Notes: a model not told the origin generated them from the letters alone. 64,000 bases of DNA from Ottowia beijingensis (GCF_013423955.1 NZ_JACCKX010000001.1:2914001-2978000); one strand, 5' to 3'. Counted from the first letter of the stretch, positions 8,788 to 17,828 are shown. A program made the numbers and translations.

Positions 8788-9390
8788 ATGCCCCGACTGA
8801 TCTTCTTCTGCGGCCACGCCGGCACCGGCAAGACCACGCTGGCGCGCCGCACCATCGCCGCGCTGATGGCCGAGGCGCACGTGCAGTGCACCGGCGAATC
8901 GTTCTGCCTGCTCGACAAGGACACGCTGTACGGCGACTACAGCTCGGCCGTGATGGGCGTGCTGACGGGCGACCCGAACGACCGCGACAGCCCGCCCTAC
9001 CTGCAGCACCTGCGCAACCCCGAGTACCACGGCCTGATGAAGACCGCGCGCGAGAACCTGGGCCTGGGCGTCAGCACCATCGTGGTCGGGCCGCTGTCGC
9101 GCGAGGTCAAGGCCCACCAGCTGGCCGACCGCGCATGGCTGGGCGTGGCCGACGACGTGCAGGTGCGCATCGTCTGGGTGACGCTGCAGGAGGCCGAGGC
9201 GCGCCGCCGCATCGCCGCGCGCGGCAACGCCAACGATGCGTGGAAGCTGGCGCACTGGGACGACTACCGCACGCGCCTGTTCACGCTGGATCCGGCCGAG
9301 TACCCTGAACTGCTGATGTTCGACAACACGGCCGCCGGCGCGCCCGAGTTCGATGCGCTGATGCAGGCGCTGGCCAAGGGTTCGGAATGA
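8788..9390 (+). CDS. AAA-type P-loop kinase/ATP-binding protein
   Basis: 200-residue protein opening with a Walker A loop at residues 9-16 (GHAGTGKTTLARR). The layout (P-loop, LLDKDTLYGDY, then VRIVWVTLQEAEARRRIAARG as a lid-like helix) resembles small-molecule or adenylate-type kinases of the zeta-toxin/AAA_33 group. Such proteins often phosphorylate metabolites or nucleosides; no substrate can be named. It follows the HNH gene on the same strand, and no antitoxin-like partner is adjacent. The next feature is a REP-type hairpin. Confidence 0.75.
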   Translation: MPRLIFFCGHAGTGKTTLARRTIAALMAEAHVQCTGESFCLLDKDTLYGDYSSAVMGVLTGDPNDRDSPPYLQHLRNPEYHGLMKTARENLGLGVSTIVVGPLSREVKAHQLADRAWLGVADDVQVRIVWVTLQEAEARRRIAARGNANDAWKLAHWDDYRTRLFTLDPAEYPELLMFDNTAAGAPEFDALMQALAKGSE

Positions 9391-9431
9391 AATGAGCCGG
9401 CGCCCCATGGGGGCGCGAGCAGCTGTGTCTT

Positions 9432-9506
9432 TGTAGGAGCGGCCGTGGCCGCGATAGGCGCCTCTGCCATCGACGCGCCGCCATCGCGGCCAAGGCCGCT
9501 CCCACA
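9432..9506. repeat. REP-type inverted pair
   Basis: GTAGGAGCGGCCGTGGCCGCGAT at 9432 and its near-perfect inverted copy ending CCGCTCCCAC at 9506, in the pattern of paired REP elements. It lies between the stops of convergent genes. Confidence 0.8.
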
Positions 9507-9518
9507 TCGGAATGGGCT

Positions 9519-9582
9519 GCATACTCCCCTGCATGCTGGACGCTAGCGCCCGACCTGTAAGCGCTGGAGGTGGATACTCCCT
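9519..9582 (-). repeat. Family B repeat (GGGAGTAT boxes around a hairpin)
   Basis: On the minus strand: GGGAGTATCC, then AGCGCTTACAGGTCGGGCGCTAGCG as an imperfect hairpin, then GGGGAGTATGC. It lies in the convergent gap between the P-loop kinase and mdtD genes. Confidence 0.7.
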
Positions 9583-9633
9583 TTATTTTTGCGAGGTGGC
9601 TGAGGGCGCTCGCCCGCCGCCCACCGCATGCGC

Positions 9634-11061
9634 TCAAGCCGGATCCGGCGATTCCGGCGGCACCGGCCGCCTGGGCAGCCCGCGGTCCAGCTGCCAGAAG
9701 ATGGCGGCCGACAGCATCGTCATCAGCCCGATCACCACGAAGGCGGCGCGGAACGCCGGCAGCGCGCTGAGGCCCGCGCCGGTGTCCAGCCAGTCGGCAA
9801 AGGCGTGCAGCAGCGCGGCGGCACAGGTCACGCCCAGGCTCATGCCCAGCATCTGCACCATCGAGAACAGGCTGTTGCCGCTGGCCGCTCGCGCCGGCTC
9901 CAGGTCTTTCAGCGTCACCGCGTTCATCGCGGTGAACTGCATCGAGTTGACGCCGCCGAACACCGCCATCTGCAGCACGCGCAGCCACAGCGGCTGCTCG
10001 GGCGTCATCAGCGCAAAGGCGGCGATCAGCGCGCCCAGCAGCAGCGTGTTGCCCACCAGCACCGGCCGATAGCCCCAGCGGGTGATGATGCGGGTGACCA
10101 GGCGCTTGGTGGCCATGGCGGCCAGCGCCACCGGCAGCATCAGCATGCCGGCCTGCGCCGGCGAGAAGCCCATGGCCAGCTGCATCAGCAGCGGAATCAG
10201 GTAGGGCATGGCACCCGAGCCGATGCGCGCGAAAAGGTTGCCCAGCACGCCCACGCGGTAGCTGTGCACACCGAACAGCGCCGGTGTGAACAGCGGCGCC
10301 GGGCTGCGCATGGCGTGCAGCCAGTAGGCGGCCAGCGCCGCCAGCCCCGCCACCAGCAGCAGCACCACCAGCGTGCGCGCCCAGCCCAGCCCGCTCATGC
10401 CATCCAGCGCCAGCGAGATGGCCACCATGGCCAGCACCAGCAGCGCGTAGCCGCCCAGGTCGAACCGGCCGGGGTCGGCATGGCGCAGGTTGGGCATGAA
10501 GCGCAGCGTGGCCAGCGCGCCGACGATGCCGACGGGGATATTGATGAGGAAGATCCAGTGCCACGAGGCCGCCTCCACCAGCCAGCCGCCGAGGGTGGGG
10601 CCGATCAGCGGGCCCATCAGGCCGGGGATGGCGACGAAGCTCATGGCAGCGACGAACTGGTCCTTCGGAAACTGCCGCAGCACGGTGAGCCGCCCCACCG
10701 GCAGCAACATGGCGCCGCCCACGCCCTGCAGCACGCGCGCCGCCACCAGCGCGTTATAGCTGGGCGCCGCCGCGCAGGCCGCCGAACCGGCGGTGAACAG
10801 CACGATGGCCAGCAGGAAGATGTGCCGCGTGCCGAAGCGGTCCGCCAGCCAGCCGGTGGCCGGGATGATGACCGCCATCGTCAGCGCATAGGCCACCACC
10901 ACGGCCTGCATGCGCAGCGGCGATTCGCCCAGGCTGCGCGCCATGGCGGGCAATGCGGTGTTGACGATGGTCGAATCCAGCGTCTGCATGAAGAAGCCGA
11001 TGGCCACCAGCCACAGCAGGATGCGTGGGTTGGCGGTGGGCGTGGGGGCGGCGGCGGGCAC
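9634..11061 (-). CDS. mdtD: MdtD-like MFS multidrug exporter (DHA2/EmrB type)
   Basis: Inner-membrane major facilitator with about 14 hydrophobic segments. The N-terminus WLVAIGFFMQTLDSTIVNTALP, motif GWLADRFGTRHIF, RVLQGVGGAMLLPVGRLTVL and the motif-C region FVAIPGLMGPLIGPTLGGWLVE closely match MdtD of the mdtABCD locus. The GTG at 11061 gives 475 residues with a short Pro/Ala-rich tail before the first membrane segment; no in-frame ATG is closer. There is no mdtABC here, so it stands alone. Substrate unknown. It is downstream of, and on the same strand as, the acyl-CoA dehydrogenase pair (77 bases apart). Confidence 0.88.
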   Translation of the reverse strand: MPAAAPTPTANPRILLWLVAIGFFMQTLDSTIVNTALPAMARSLGESPLRMQAVVVAYALTMAVIIPATGWLADRFGTRHIFLLAIVLFTAGSAACAAAPSYNALVAARVLQGVGGAMLLPVGRLTVLRQFPKDQFVAAMSFVAIPGLMGPLIGPTLGGWLVEAASWHWIFLINIPVGIVGALATLRFMPNLRHADPGRFDLGGYALLVLAMVAISLALDGMSGLGWARTLVVLLLVAGLAALAAYWLHAMRSPAPLFTPALFGVHSYRVGVLGNLFARIGSGAMPYLIPLLMQLAMGFSPAQAGMLMLPVALAAMATKRLVTRIITRWGYRPVLVGNTLLLGALIAAFALMTPEQPLWLRVLQMAVFGGVNSMQFTAMNAVTLKDLEPARAASGNSLFSMVQMLGMSLGVTCAAALLHAFADWLDTGAGLSALPAFRAAFVVIGLMTMLSAAIFWQLDRGLPRRPVPPESPDPA

Positions 11062-11138
11062 GGCGCGGGGCAGAAAAAGCGTGGCGCCTTGCGGGGCACC
11101 ACGCTCGGGATGATAGGCGGCGCCGGTGCGCCGCGCTG

Positions 11139-12254
11139 TCAGGCAAAGACGCCAGCGGTCTCCGTCATGCGCTCGCTCACCTCGCCCAGGTGGTGCAGCG
11201 TGTCGCCGTAGGTCATCTCCATCTGCGTCAGCTTCTTGAAGTAGTGGCTGCCGGCGTACTCGTCCGTCACGCCGATGCCGCCGTGCAGCTGCACCGACTG
11301 CTGGCCGACGAAGCGCATCGACTGGCCCAGCTGCACCTTGGCGCGCGACAGCGCCTGGCGGCGCTCGGCCTCGGGCGCGTTCAGCTTCAGCGTGCCGTAG
11401 TAGCTCATGCTGCGCGCCAGCTCCAGCTGCATCTTCATGTCGGCCACGCGGTGGCGCAGCGCCTGGAAGGTGGAGATGGTGACGCCGAACTGCTTGCGCT
11501 GGTTCATGTATTCGGTTGTCAGCTTCAGCGTCTGCTCCATCGCGCCCACGCCTTCGGCGCACAGGCAGGCGATGCCGATGTCGACCGCGTGCGTCAGCGC
11601 CGTCAGGCCGTCGGTGGTGATCAGTGTGGCGGGGGCGTTGTCGAGCTTGACGTCGGCGGCGCGCGCCTCGTCCTGCGTCAGGTAGCCGCGCGTGCTTACG
11701 CCGCTGGCCGAGCGTGCGACCAGGAACAGGGACAGCTTGCCGCCCAGCTGCGCGGGCACCACGAAGGCGTCGGCCTGGTCGCCCGCGGGCACGATGTTCT
11801 TCAGGCCGGTGACGGTGTAGCCATCGCCGCTCTTGGCTGCAGTGGCCTCGCACACGTCGAGCTTGTAGCGCGCCTTGCGCTCCTGATGCGCCAGCACCAC
11901 CAGCGCCTCGCCGCTGGCGATCTTGGGCAGCCAGGCGGATTTCACGTCATCACCGCCGTAGGCATGGATCACCGCGCTGGTGATGAAGGCCTGCGTCAGC
12001 GGCTCGGTGACGATGCCGCGGCCCAATTCTTCCATCACCACCATGGCCTCCACGGGCCCCATGCCCATGCCGCCGTGGTCTTCGTCCACGTAGATGCCGG
12101 TCAGGCCGAGCTCGGCCAGTTCGTTGTAGATGCCGCGGTCGAAGCCGCCGGCCTTGACGGTGGCTTGACGACGCTCGAAGTCGTAGCTTTTCTCGACCCA
12201 TTTGGCGACGGCGTCGCGCAGGGCCTGCTGGTCGTCTGAGAAATCGAAGTCCAT
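11139..12254 (-). CDS. Acyl-CoA dehydrogenase, small-subunit type (PimD-like)
   Basis: 371-residue flavoprotein of the acyl-CoA dehydrogenase superfamily. It starts MDFDFSDDQQALRDAVAKWVEK, carries VDEDHGGMGMGPVEAMVVMEELGRG near residues 50-75 and ends in the usual helical FAD-binding part (QLHGGIGVTDEY). The sequence resembles the small subunit of pimeloyl-CoA dehydrogenases (PimD), which pair with a larger PimC-like partner; that partner is immediately upstream. Likely role: alpha,beta-desaturation of a medium-chain or dicarboxylic acyl-CoA. I chose ATG 12254 over upstream in-frame codons that lie in the repeat-filled spacer. Confidence 0.87.
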   Translation of the reverse strand: MDFDFSDDQQALRDAVAKWVEKSYDFERRQATVKAGGFDRGIYNELAELGLTGIYVDEDHGGMGMGPVEAMVVMEELGRGIVTEPLTQAFITSAVIHAYGGDDVKSAWLPKIASGEALVVLAHQERKARYKLDVCEATAAKSGDGYTVTGLKNIVPAGDQADAFVVPAQLGGKLSLFLVARSASGVSTRGYLTQDEARAADVKLDNAPATLITTDGLTALTHAVDIGIACLCAEGVGAMEQTLKLTTEYMNQRKQFGVTISTFQALRHRVADMKMQLELARSMSYYGTLKLNAPEAERRQALSRAKVQLGQSMRFVGQQSVQLHGGIGVTDEYAGSHYFKKLTQMEMTYGDTLHHLGEVSERMTETAGVFA

Positions 12255-12279
12255 GTTTGTCTTCCTTTGTCTGTCCTGG

Positions 12280-12386
12280 CTCCCTCGCCCACTTGTGGGA
12301 GAGGGCAGGGGCGAGGGTGCGGCGTGTCCTGTCGATGCGCGATCCGCCCTCACCCCAACCCTCTCCCCGAGGGGAGAGGGAGAAAT
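12280..12386. repeat. GC-rich palindromic repeat pair between dehydrogenase genes
   Basis: Two hairpins in opposite orientation: CTCGCCCACTTGTGGGAGAGGG and CCAACCCTCTCCCCGAGGGG. Same family D motif (CCCTCACCCC and its CTCTCCC palindrome) as at 17829, 41200, 52328 and 55888. It splits an otherwise tight two-gene operon. Confidence 0.75.
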
Positions 12387-12392
12387 GCATGC

Positions 12393-13601
12393 TCAGCCGA
12401 GAACGGTTTGCGCGACGATGTTGCGCTGCACTTCGTTCGAGCCGCCGTAGATGGTGGTCTTGCGGTAGTTGAAGTAGCTCGGCGCCAGCGTGGCGTTGGC
12501 CACGTCGCCGCCCGGAAAGCCCTGCAGCCCGGCAGCCGCGGCTTGGTCGCCCTGCCAGCCGGCTTCCATGGCCTCGAAGATGTAGGGCATGGCGTAGGGG
12601 CCGGCGGCCAGCATCATCAGCTCGGTGTAGCGCTGCTGGATCTCGCTGCCCTTGATCTTCAGCAGGCCCGCGATGTCGAGCGCGTTGCGGCCGGACTTCT
12701 CGGCAGACAGCACGCGCAGCACCAGCATCTCGAGTGCCACGATGTCGACTTCGAGCAGCGCGATCTGGTCGCGGAAGCGCAGGTCGTCGTACACGCCTTC
12801 GGCCTTGGCGATGCGCTTCAAGCGCTCCAGCTCGCGCTTGGCACGGTTCACGTCGGCGATGTTGGTCCGCTCGTGGCTCAGCAGGTGCTTGGCGTAGGTC
12901 CAGCCCTTGTTTTCCTCGCCGATCAGGTTCTCGGCCGGCACCTCGACGTTGTCGAAGAACACGTCGTTGACCTCGCACTCGCCGTCCAGCAGCTTGATCG
13001 GCCGCACGCTCACGCCGGGCGACTTCATGTCGATCAGCAGGAAGGAGATGCCGGTCTGCGGCTTGCCCTCGTTGCTGGTGCGCACCAGGTTGAACATCCA
13101 CTCGCCGTGCTGGCCCAGCGTGGTCCAGGTCTTCTGGCCGTTGACGATGTACTTGTCGCCCTGACGCTCGGCCTTGGTGCGCACCGAGGCCAGGTCGGAC
13201 CCCGAGCCCGGCTCGCTGTAGCCCTGGCTCCACCACACGTCGCCGCTGGCGATGCCGGGCAAGAAGCGCTCCTGCTGCTCCTTGTTGCCGTAGGCCATGA
13301 TCACCGGCGCCACCATGACGGGGCCGAAGGGCACGATGCGCGGCGCGCCGGCCATGGCCAGTTCTTCCTCGAACAGGTGCTTCTGCACCGCCGTCCAGCC
13401 CGGGCCGCCGAACTGCTGGGGCCAGCCGTAGCCGTGCCAGCCTTTCTTGCCCAGGATGCGCGCCCAGCGCTGCATGTCGTCGCGGCTCAGGCGTTGTGCC
13501 TTGTGCACTTTCTCCGAGATTTCCTTGGGCAGGGCGCCCTTGACCCACTCGCGGATCTCGTCGCGGAATTTCAGTTCTTCGGGGGTGAATGCCAGATCCA
13601 T
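12393..13601 (-). CDS. Acyl-CoA dehydrogenase, large-subunit type (PimC-like)
   Basis: 402-residue acyl-CoA dehydrogenase. Starts [20 protein letters not shown]; contains WSQGYSEPGSGSDLAS (flavin and substrate loop), GQKTWTTLGQHGEWMFNLVRT, and the C-terminal ATIYGGSNEVQRNIVAQ-like end (TTIYGGSNEVQRNIVAQTVLG) that is diagnostic of the family. It resembles PimC, the large subunit of pimeloyl-CoA dehydrogenase. It is probably expressed with the downstream small subunit to form a heteromer. Its start overlaps the stop of the upstream YceH-family gene by one base, so the three are likely one transcript. Confidence 0.88.
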   Translation of the reverse strand: MDLAFTPEELKFRDEIREWVKGALPKEISEKVHKAQRLSRDDMQRWARILGKKGWHGYGWPQQFGGPGWTAVQKHLFEEELAMAGAPRIVPFGPVMVAPVIMAYGNKEQQERFLPGIASGDVWWSQGYSEPGSGSDLASVRTKAERQGDKYIVNGQKTWTTLGQHGEWMFNLVRTSNEGKPQTGISFLLIDMKSPGVSVRPIKLLDGECEVNDVFFDNVEVPAENLIGEENKGWTYAKHLLSHERTNIADVNRAKRELERLKRIAKAEGVYDDLRFRDQIALLEVDIVALEMLVLRVLSAEKSGRNALDIAGLLKIKGSEIQQRYTELMMLAAGPYAMPYIFEAMEAGWQGDQAAAAGLQGFPGGDVANATLAPSYFNYRKTTIYGGSNEVQRNIVAQTVLG

Positions 13602-14287
13602 CAGATCGTCTCCTTGTCAGCTGGCTGATTTTTATCACGCTCGTCGCCGTTGTCGCGTCCGCCCGGCGACACGATGCCCAGCTCGGCGCACAGGCGTTGC
13701 ACCGTGGCGCGCAGCGCGGCCACTTCGGCTTCCAGCGCGGATATGCGGTCATTTTGGCCTGCAGCGCCCGTTGGTAGGGCGCGAGCAGCTATCGAATCGG
13801 AAGTGGCTGCGATCTCGACCGGCCCGCACAGCAGCTGCGCCCATCGCGCCTCGCGTTCGCCTGGCGCACGCGGCAGGTGCACCACCAGCGGGCCGCCCTT
13901 GTCGTCGGGGCGCTCGGCCAGCTCGTGCAGAAAGCCTTCCACCGACGAGATGTCGGCAAAGCGGTGCCAGCGCTCGGCGTTGATGCGGAGCTCGCCCGCC
14001 GTCTGCGGGCCGCGCAGCATCAGCAGGCCCAGCAGTGCGGCGGACTGGTCGGGCACGCCATAGACGCGCTGGAAGTTGTGCTCGTACTTCGCCACCCGGC
14101 TGCCGTGCGATTCGACCACCAGGCTGAGCGCCTTCAAATCATCCAGCGCCTCCTGCGCCTGCGCGTCGGTCACGGTCATCACCGGCTCGCGGCTGGTCTT
14201 CTGGTTGCAGCCGGTGACGACGAGGTTGAGCGACAGCGGATAGGTGTCGGGCACCGTGCGCGCTTTTTCCATCAGCGTGGCCAGCAC
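13601..14287 (-). CDS. YceH/DUF480 (UPF0502) family protein
   Basis: UPF0502 protein with two winged-helix domains (first: [26 protein letters not shown]; second: [23 protein letters not shown]) and a C-terminal coiled coil ([23 protein letters not shown]). The function of the family is unknown. The GTG at 14287 gives 228 residues, but the conserved family start [15 protein letters not shown] extends in frame upstream of it with no ATG, GTG or TTG, so either a CTG near 14314 is used or a base is missing. Bases 13750-13797 are a family A repeat encoding the linker between the winged helices and the coiled coil. Confidence 0.85.
   Translation of the reverse strand: MLATLMEKARTVPDTYPLSLNLVVTGCNQKTSREPVMTVTDAQAQEALDDLKALSLVVESHGSRVAKYEHNFQRVYGVPDQSAALLGLLMLRGPQTAGELRINAERWHRFADISSVEGFLHELAERPDDKGGPLVVHLPRAPGEREARWAQLLCGPVEIAATSDSIAARALPTGAAGQNDRISALEAEVAALRATVQRLCAELGIVSPGGRDNGDERDKNQPADKETI
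13750..13797 (-). repeat. Family A hairpin repeat inside the YceH-family gene
   Basis: Minus strand: GATTCGATAGCTGCTCGCGCCC, loop, GGGCGCTGCAGGCCAAAATG. It encodes part of the linker before the coiled coil ([17 protein letters not shown]). Confidence 0.85.
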
Positions 14288-14349
14288 GCGGGCTTCTAGC
14301 GGGGTCAGGGGCGGATCGGGTTCAAGCGGGCAAGGATAATCCGCGCGCC

Positions 14350-14931
14350 ATGAAGCACATCGTCATCCTCATCTCCGGCACCGGTTCCAACATGGCCGCC
14401 ATCGTGCGCGCGGCGGAGCGCGAGCGCTGGGGCGTGCGCCTGGGGGCGCGCGTGGCGGCAGTCATCAGCAACCGTCCGGGCGCCAAGGGGCTCGACTTTG
14501 CGCGCGAGCAGGGCATTGCCACCGGCGTGGTGGATCACAAGGCTTTCGACAGCCGTGAAACCTTCGACGCCGCGCTGCAGGCCGAGATCGACCGCCACCA
14601 GCCCGCGCTGGTGGTGCTGGCGGGCTTCATGCGCATCCTCACGCCGGGGTTCGTGGCCCATTACGCGGGGCGGCTGGTCAACATCCACCCCAGCCTGCTG
14701 CCAGCCTTTCCGGGCCTGCACACGCACCAGCGCGCCATCGACGAAGGCTGCAAGCTGGCGGGGGCCACGGTGCACCAGGTGACGGCCGAGCTGGACCATG
14801 GCCACATCCTGGCGCAGGCGGCGGTGCCGGTGCTGCCGGGCGACACGGCCGATGCGCTGGCCGCGCGGGTGCTGACGCAGGAGCACATCATCTACCCGCG
14901 TGCCGTGGCTGGTTTGCTTCAAACAATGTAG
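14350..14931 (+). CDS. purN: Phosphoribosylglycinamide formyltransferase
   Basis: 193-residue PurN, which transfers a formyl group from 10-formyl-THF to GAR in purine synthesis. The N-terminal [11 protein letters not shown] is the phosphate-binding loop. The catalytic residues fall at N111 and H113 ([13 protein letters not shown]) and D149 (TAELDHGHI). Length and start ([14 protein letters not shown]) are standard. The last codons run into a family A repeat, so the C-terminal LLQTM is probably repeat-derived. It is divergent from the YceH-family gene, with 62 bases between the coding starts. Confidence 0.97.
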   Translation: MKHIVILISGTGSNMAAIVRAAERERWGVRLGARVAAVISNRPGAKGLDFAREQGIATGVVDHKAFDSRETFDAALQAEIDRHQPALVVLAGFMRILTPGFVAHYAGRLVNIHPSLLPAFPGLHTHQRAIDEGCKLAGATVHQVTAELDHGHILAQAAVPVLPGDTADALAARVLTQEHIIYPRAVAGLLQTM

Positions 14932-14970
14932 CTGCTGGCGCTTGCTGCACAAGCGCTGAAGCCAGTTTTC
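14927..14970 (+). repeat. Family A hairpin repeat at the purN stop
   Basis: ATGTAGCTGCTGGCGCTTG, loop, CAAGCGCTGAAGCCAGTTTTC. The TAG of the repeat supplies the purN stop codon. Confidence 0.85.
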
Positions 14971-15007
14971 ATTCGAAACGCACCGCCCAAGGTGCGACAA
15001 TGCCGCC

Positions 15008-16285
15008 ATGCACCCCAAAGCCCTGCTCGACGCCGCCACCGAACTGGTGCGGCGTGTTCTGTTGCTGGACCACCCGGCCGATACCGTGGTGTCGCGTTTC
15101 TTCCGCGAACACCGCGCGCTGGGCCCGCGCGAGCGCGCCACGCTGGCCGAGACGGCCTACGCCGTGCTGCGCCGCAAGCCGCTGTACGAGCACCTGGCGC
15201 GCGCAGGCTCGGGGTCGCGCGAGCGGCGGCTGGCCATCCTGGGCTTTCATGCGCCGCGCGACTTTCTCAAGCAGGCGCTGAGCGAGCCCGAGAAAGCCTG
15301 GCTCGACGCCTGCGATGCCGTGCCGCCGGCCGAGCTGGCGCCCGAGTACCGCCACAACCTGCCAAGCTGGCTGGTGGCGCCGCTGCGCGCGCAGGTGGGC
15401 GACGAGTTCGACACCCTGGCTGCGGCGCTGCTGGAGCCCGCGCCGCTCGACCTGCGTGTCAATACCTTGAAGGAAAAACGTGCCGCAGCGCAGGCAGAGC
15501 TTGCGCAGGCAGCTATCAAAGCCATAGAGACGCCGTATTCGCCCTGGGGCCTGCGCATCGACGGCAAGCCGGCGCTGCAGAAGCTCGACGCCTTCACGCG
15601 CGGCGCCGTCGAGGTGCAGGACGAAGGCTCGCAACTGCTGGCGCTGCTGCTGGATGCGCGGCGCGGCGAGATGGTGGCCGACTTCTGCGCTGGCGCCGGC
15701 GGCAAGACGCTGGCCATTGGCGCCACCATGCGCAACACCGGCCGGCTTTATGCGTTCGACGTGTCGGCGCACCGGCTGGATGCGCTGAAACCCCGGCTGG
15801 CGCGCAGCGGGCTGAGCAACGTGCACCCCGTCGCCATCGCGCACGAGCGCGACGAGCGCGTGAAGCGCCTGAAGGGCAAGATGGACCGCGTGCTGGTCGA
15901 TGCGCCGTGCTCGGGCCTGGGCACGCTGCGCCGCAACCCCGACCTGAAGTGGCGCCAACAGCCGAAGGACGTGGCCGAGTTGCAGGCCAGGCAGCTCGCC
16001 ATCCTGACCAGTGCGGCGCGCCTGGTGAAGCCCGGTGGCCGGCTGGTGTACGCCACCTGCAGCGTGCTGCCCGACGAGAACGAGGCCATCGCCGCCGCCT
16101 TCGGCGCCGAGCACGCGGACTTCGAGCCGCTGAACGTGGCCGAACTGCTGCAGGCGCTGAAGCTGCCCGACGCCGCGGCGCTGTGCACCACCGATGCGGC
16201 GCAGCCCGGCCAGTACCTGCGCCTGTGGCCGCACCGGCACGGCACCGACGGCTTCTTTGCCGCCGCGTGGCAGCGCAAGGGCTGA
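15008..16285 (+). CDS. RsmB/NOP-family RNA m5C methyltransferase
   Basis: 425-residue SAM-dependent RNA cytosine-5 methyltransferase. Motif I is DFCAGAGGKTLAIGA; the two cysteines used by this family sit at C301 (DAPCSGLGTLRRNPD) and C351 (YATCSVLPDENE). The N-terminal part (LVRRVLLLDHPADTVVSRFFRE) is the NusB-like region found in RsmB relatives. Which RNA it modifies cannot be told; RsmB acts on C967 of 16S rRNA, but there may be a second paralogue. Bases 15478-15521 carry a family A-like segment coding for AAAQAELAQAAIKAI without an obvious change in length. Confidence 0.9.
   Translation: MHPKALLDAATELVRRVLLLDHPADTVVSRFFREHRALGPRERATLAETAYAVLRRKPLYEHLARAGSGSRERRLAILGFHAPRDFLKQALSEPEKAWLDACDAVPPAELAPEYRHNLPSWLVAPLRAQVGDEFDTLAAALLEPAPLDLRVNTLKEKRAAAQAELAQAAIKAIETPYSPWGLRIDGKPALQKLDAFTRGAVEVQDEGSQLLALLLDARRGEMVADFCAGAGGKTLAIGATMRNTGRLYAFDVSAHRLDALKPRLARSGLSNVHPVAIAHERDERVKRLKGKMDRVLVDAPCSGLGTLRRNPDLKWRQQPKDVAELQARQLAILTSAARLVKPGGRLVYATCSVLPDENEAIAAAFGAEHADFEPLNVAELLQALKLPDAAALCTTDAAQPGQYLRLWPHRHGTDGFFAAAWQRKG
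15478..15521 (-). repeat. Family A-like segment inside the RNA methyltransferase gene
   Basis: Minus strand: TTTGATAGCTGCCTGCGC, loop, GCGCTGCGGCACGTTTTTC. The match covers both flanks and the stem; the loop is longer than usual. Confidence 0.6.
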
Positions 16286-16490
16286 ACGCGATCCGGGCAA
16301 ACCGCACGAAAGCCGGGGTCGATCCCCTTGATCGGGGGCGCAGCGCCCCTTTGCGCGGGGCCATCCCTAGAATCGGATGAGGGTGCCAGGGTTGCGGTGC
16401 CCCGGTCGGCGTTATGGGCGCCGCAACCGTTGTATTCCTTGAGCCGCCGGCCTTTGCCGCGCGCTCCATCCGCGAAAGACTCCCCGCTTC

Positions 16491-17696
16491 ATGACGCTGC
16501 TTTTCGATTCCCCGGCCCTGAGCGCAGCCGCCGGCTGGCTGGCCCATGGCCTGCTGGGCCTGGCCTGGTGGCAGGTGGTGCTGATCGGCCTGGTACTGAC
16601 GCACATCACCATCGTCAGCGTCACCCTGTACCTGCACCGCCATTCGGCGCACCGCGCGCTCGATCTGCACCCGGCCGTGCAGCACTTCTTCCGCTTCTGG
16701 CTGTGGATGACCACGGGCATGACGACCAAGCAGTGGACTGCCATCCACCGCAAGCACCACGCCAAGTGCGAGCAGGCCGAAGACCCGCACAGCCCGCAGG
16801 TGTACGGCCTGCGCAAGGTGCTGTGGCAGGGCGCCGAGCTGTACCGCGCCGAAGCCGCGAACGAGGAAACCCTGCGCCGCTACGGCCACGGCACGCCCGA
16901 CGACTGGATCGAGCGCAAGCTGTACAGCCGCTGGTCCATGCTCGGCATCAGCCTGATGCTGGTGATCGACCTGCTGCTGTTCGGCGCCCTGGGCGCGGCG
17001 CTGTGGGCCCTGCAGATGGCGTGGATTCCGTTCTGGGCCGCGGGCGTGGTCAACGGCGTGGGCCACTTCTGGGGCTACCGCAACTTCGAGGCCCACGACG
17101 CCAGCACCAACCTGATCCCCTGGGGCATCGTGATCGGCGGTGAGGAGCTGCACAACAACCACCACACCTATCCCACGTCGGCCAAGTTCTCGGTCAAGCC
17201 GTACGAGTTCGACATCGGCTGGGTCTACATCAGCATTCTTGCCAAACTGGGACTGGCCAGCCCCAAGAAGACCCCGCCGCGCCTGGCCTATGGCGCCGTG
17301 CGCCCGGTGGCCGACGACCAGACACTGGAGGCGCTGATCGCCCACCGCTACGAGGTCATGGCCAGCTACGCGCGCCAGATGCGTGCCGTGTTCCGCCAGC
17401 AGACCGCCAGCGCCGGCCAGCCCACGGGCGCGCTGCGTTCGGCCCGCCGCTGGCTGCACCGCGATGCCGAGAAAGTGCCCGCCGCCGCCGTGCCGCAACT
17501 GGCCGAGGCGCGCGCCGCCTACCCGGTGCTCGACCAGATGGTGACCATGCGCGAAGAGCTGCGCCAGCTGTGGCTGAACACCGGCCGCACGCGCGAGCAG
17601 CTGGTGGCCGACCTGCAGGCCTGGTGCAGGCGTGCCGAAGACAGCGGCATCGCGGCGCTGCGCGACTTTTCGCTGAAGCTGCGCGCGGCACGGTAA
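16491..17696 (+). CDS. Membrane acyl-CoA/acyl-lipid desaturase
   Basis: 401-residue di-iron fatty-acid desaturase of the DesA/stearoyl-CoA-9-desaturase group, an inner-membrane enzyme that introduces a cis double bond into acyl chains. All three histidine boxes are present: H49-x4-H54 (LHRHSAHR), HRKHH at 86-90 and HNNHH at 221-225. Paired hydrophobic segments lie before box 1 and between boxes 2 and 3. The 140-residue tail after box 3 is soluble and helical. Transcribed alone; the 205 bases before it and the 235 after hold no gene. Confidence 0.93.
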   Translation: MTLLFDSPALSAAAGWLAHGLLGLAWWQVVLIGLVLTHITIVSVTLYLHRHSAHRALDLHPAVQHFFRFWLWMTTGMTTKQWTAIHRKHHAKCEQAEDPHSPQVYGLRKVLWQGAELYRAEAANEETLRRYGHGTPDDWIERKLYSRWSMLGISLMLVIDLLLFGALGAALWALQMAWIPFWAAGVVNGVGHFWGYRNFEAHDASTNLIPWGIVIGGEELHNNHHTYPTSAKFSVKPYEFDIGWVYISILAKLGLASPKKTPPRLAYGAVRPVADDQTLEALIAHRYEVMASYARQMRAVFRQQTASAGQPTGALRSARRWLHRDAEKVPAAAVPQLAEARAAYPVLDQMVTMREELRQLWLNTGRTREQLVADLQAWCRRAEDSGIAALRDFSLKLRAAR

Positions 17697-17698
17697 CC

Positions 17699-17826
17699 TC
17701 CCTGAGGCGCTGGCGCGCCTTCGCCCCTGAGGGGGACGACGCTGGTGGCCGGGGGACACCGGCCACGGCGTCCGCGCGTGGCCTGCTCCGCGGCCTTTGC
17801 GGGCTTGCTGCGCAGCCTGCTGGCGC
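17699..17826. repeat. Family C repeat (CCCCTGAGGGGGAC / GCTCCGCGGCC type)
   Basis: GC-rich dispersed repeat with a CCCCTGAGGGG palindrome followed by GGTGGCCGG and CTGCTCCGCGGCCTTTGCG. A second diverged copy is at 33536-33668. It fills the gap after the desaturase gene. Confidence 0.7.
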
Positions 17827-17828
17827 TT

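Noticed and set aside
12280-12386. Rho-independent terminator between the acyl-CoA dehydrogenase genes
   Set aside because: The hairpins lack a T-tract and recur at several unrelated loci, so a dispersed repeat is the better call.
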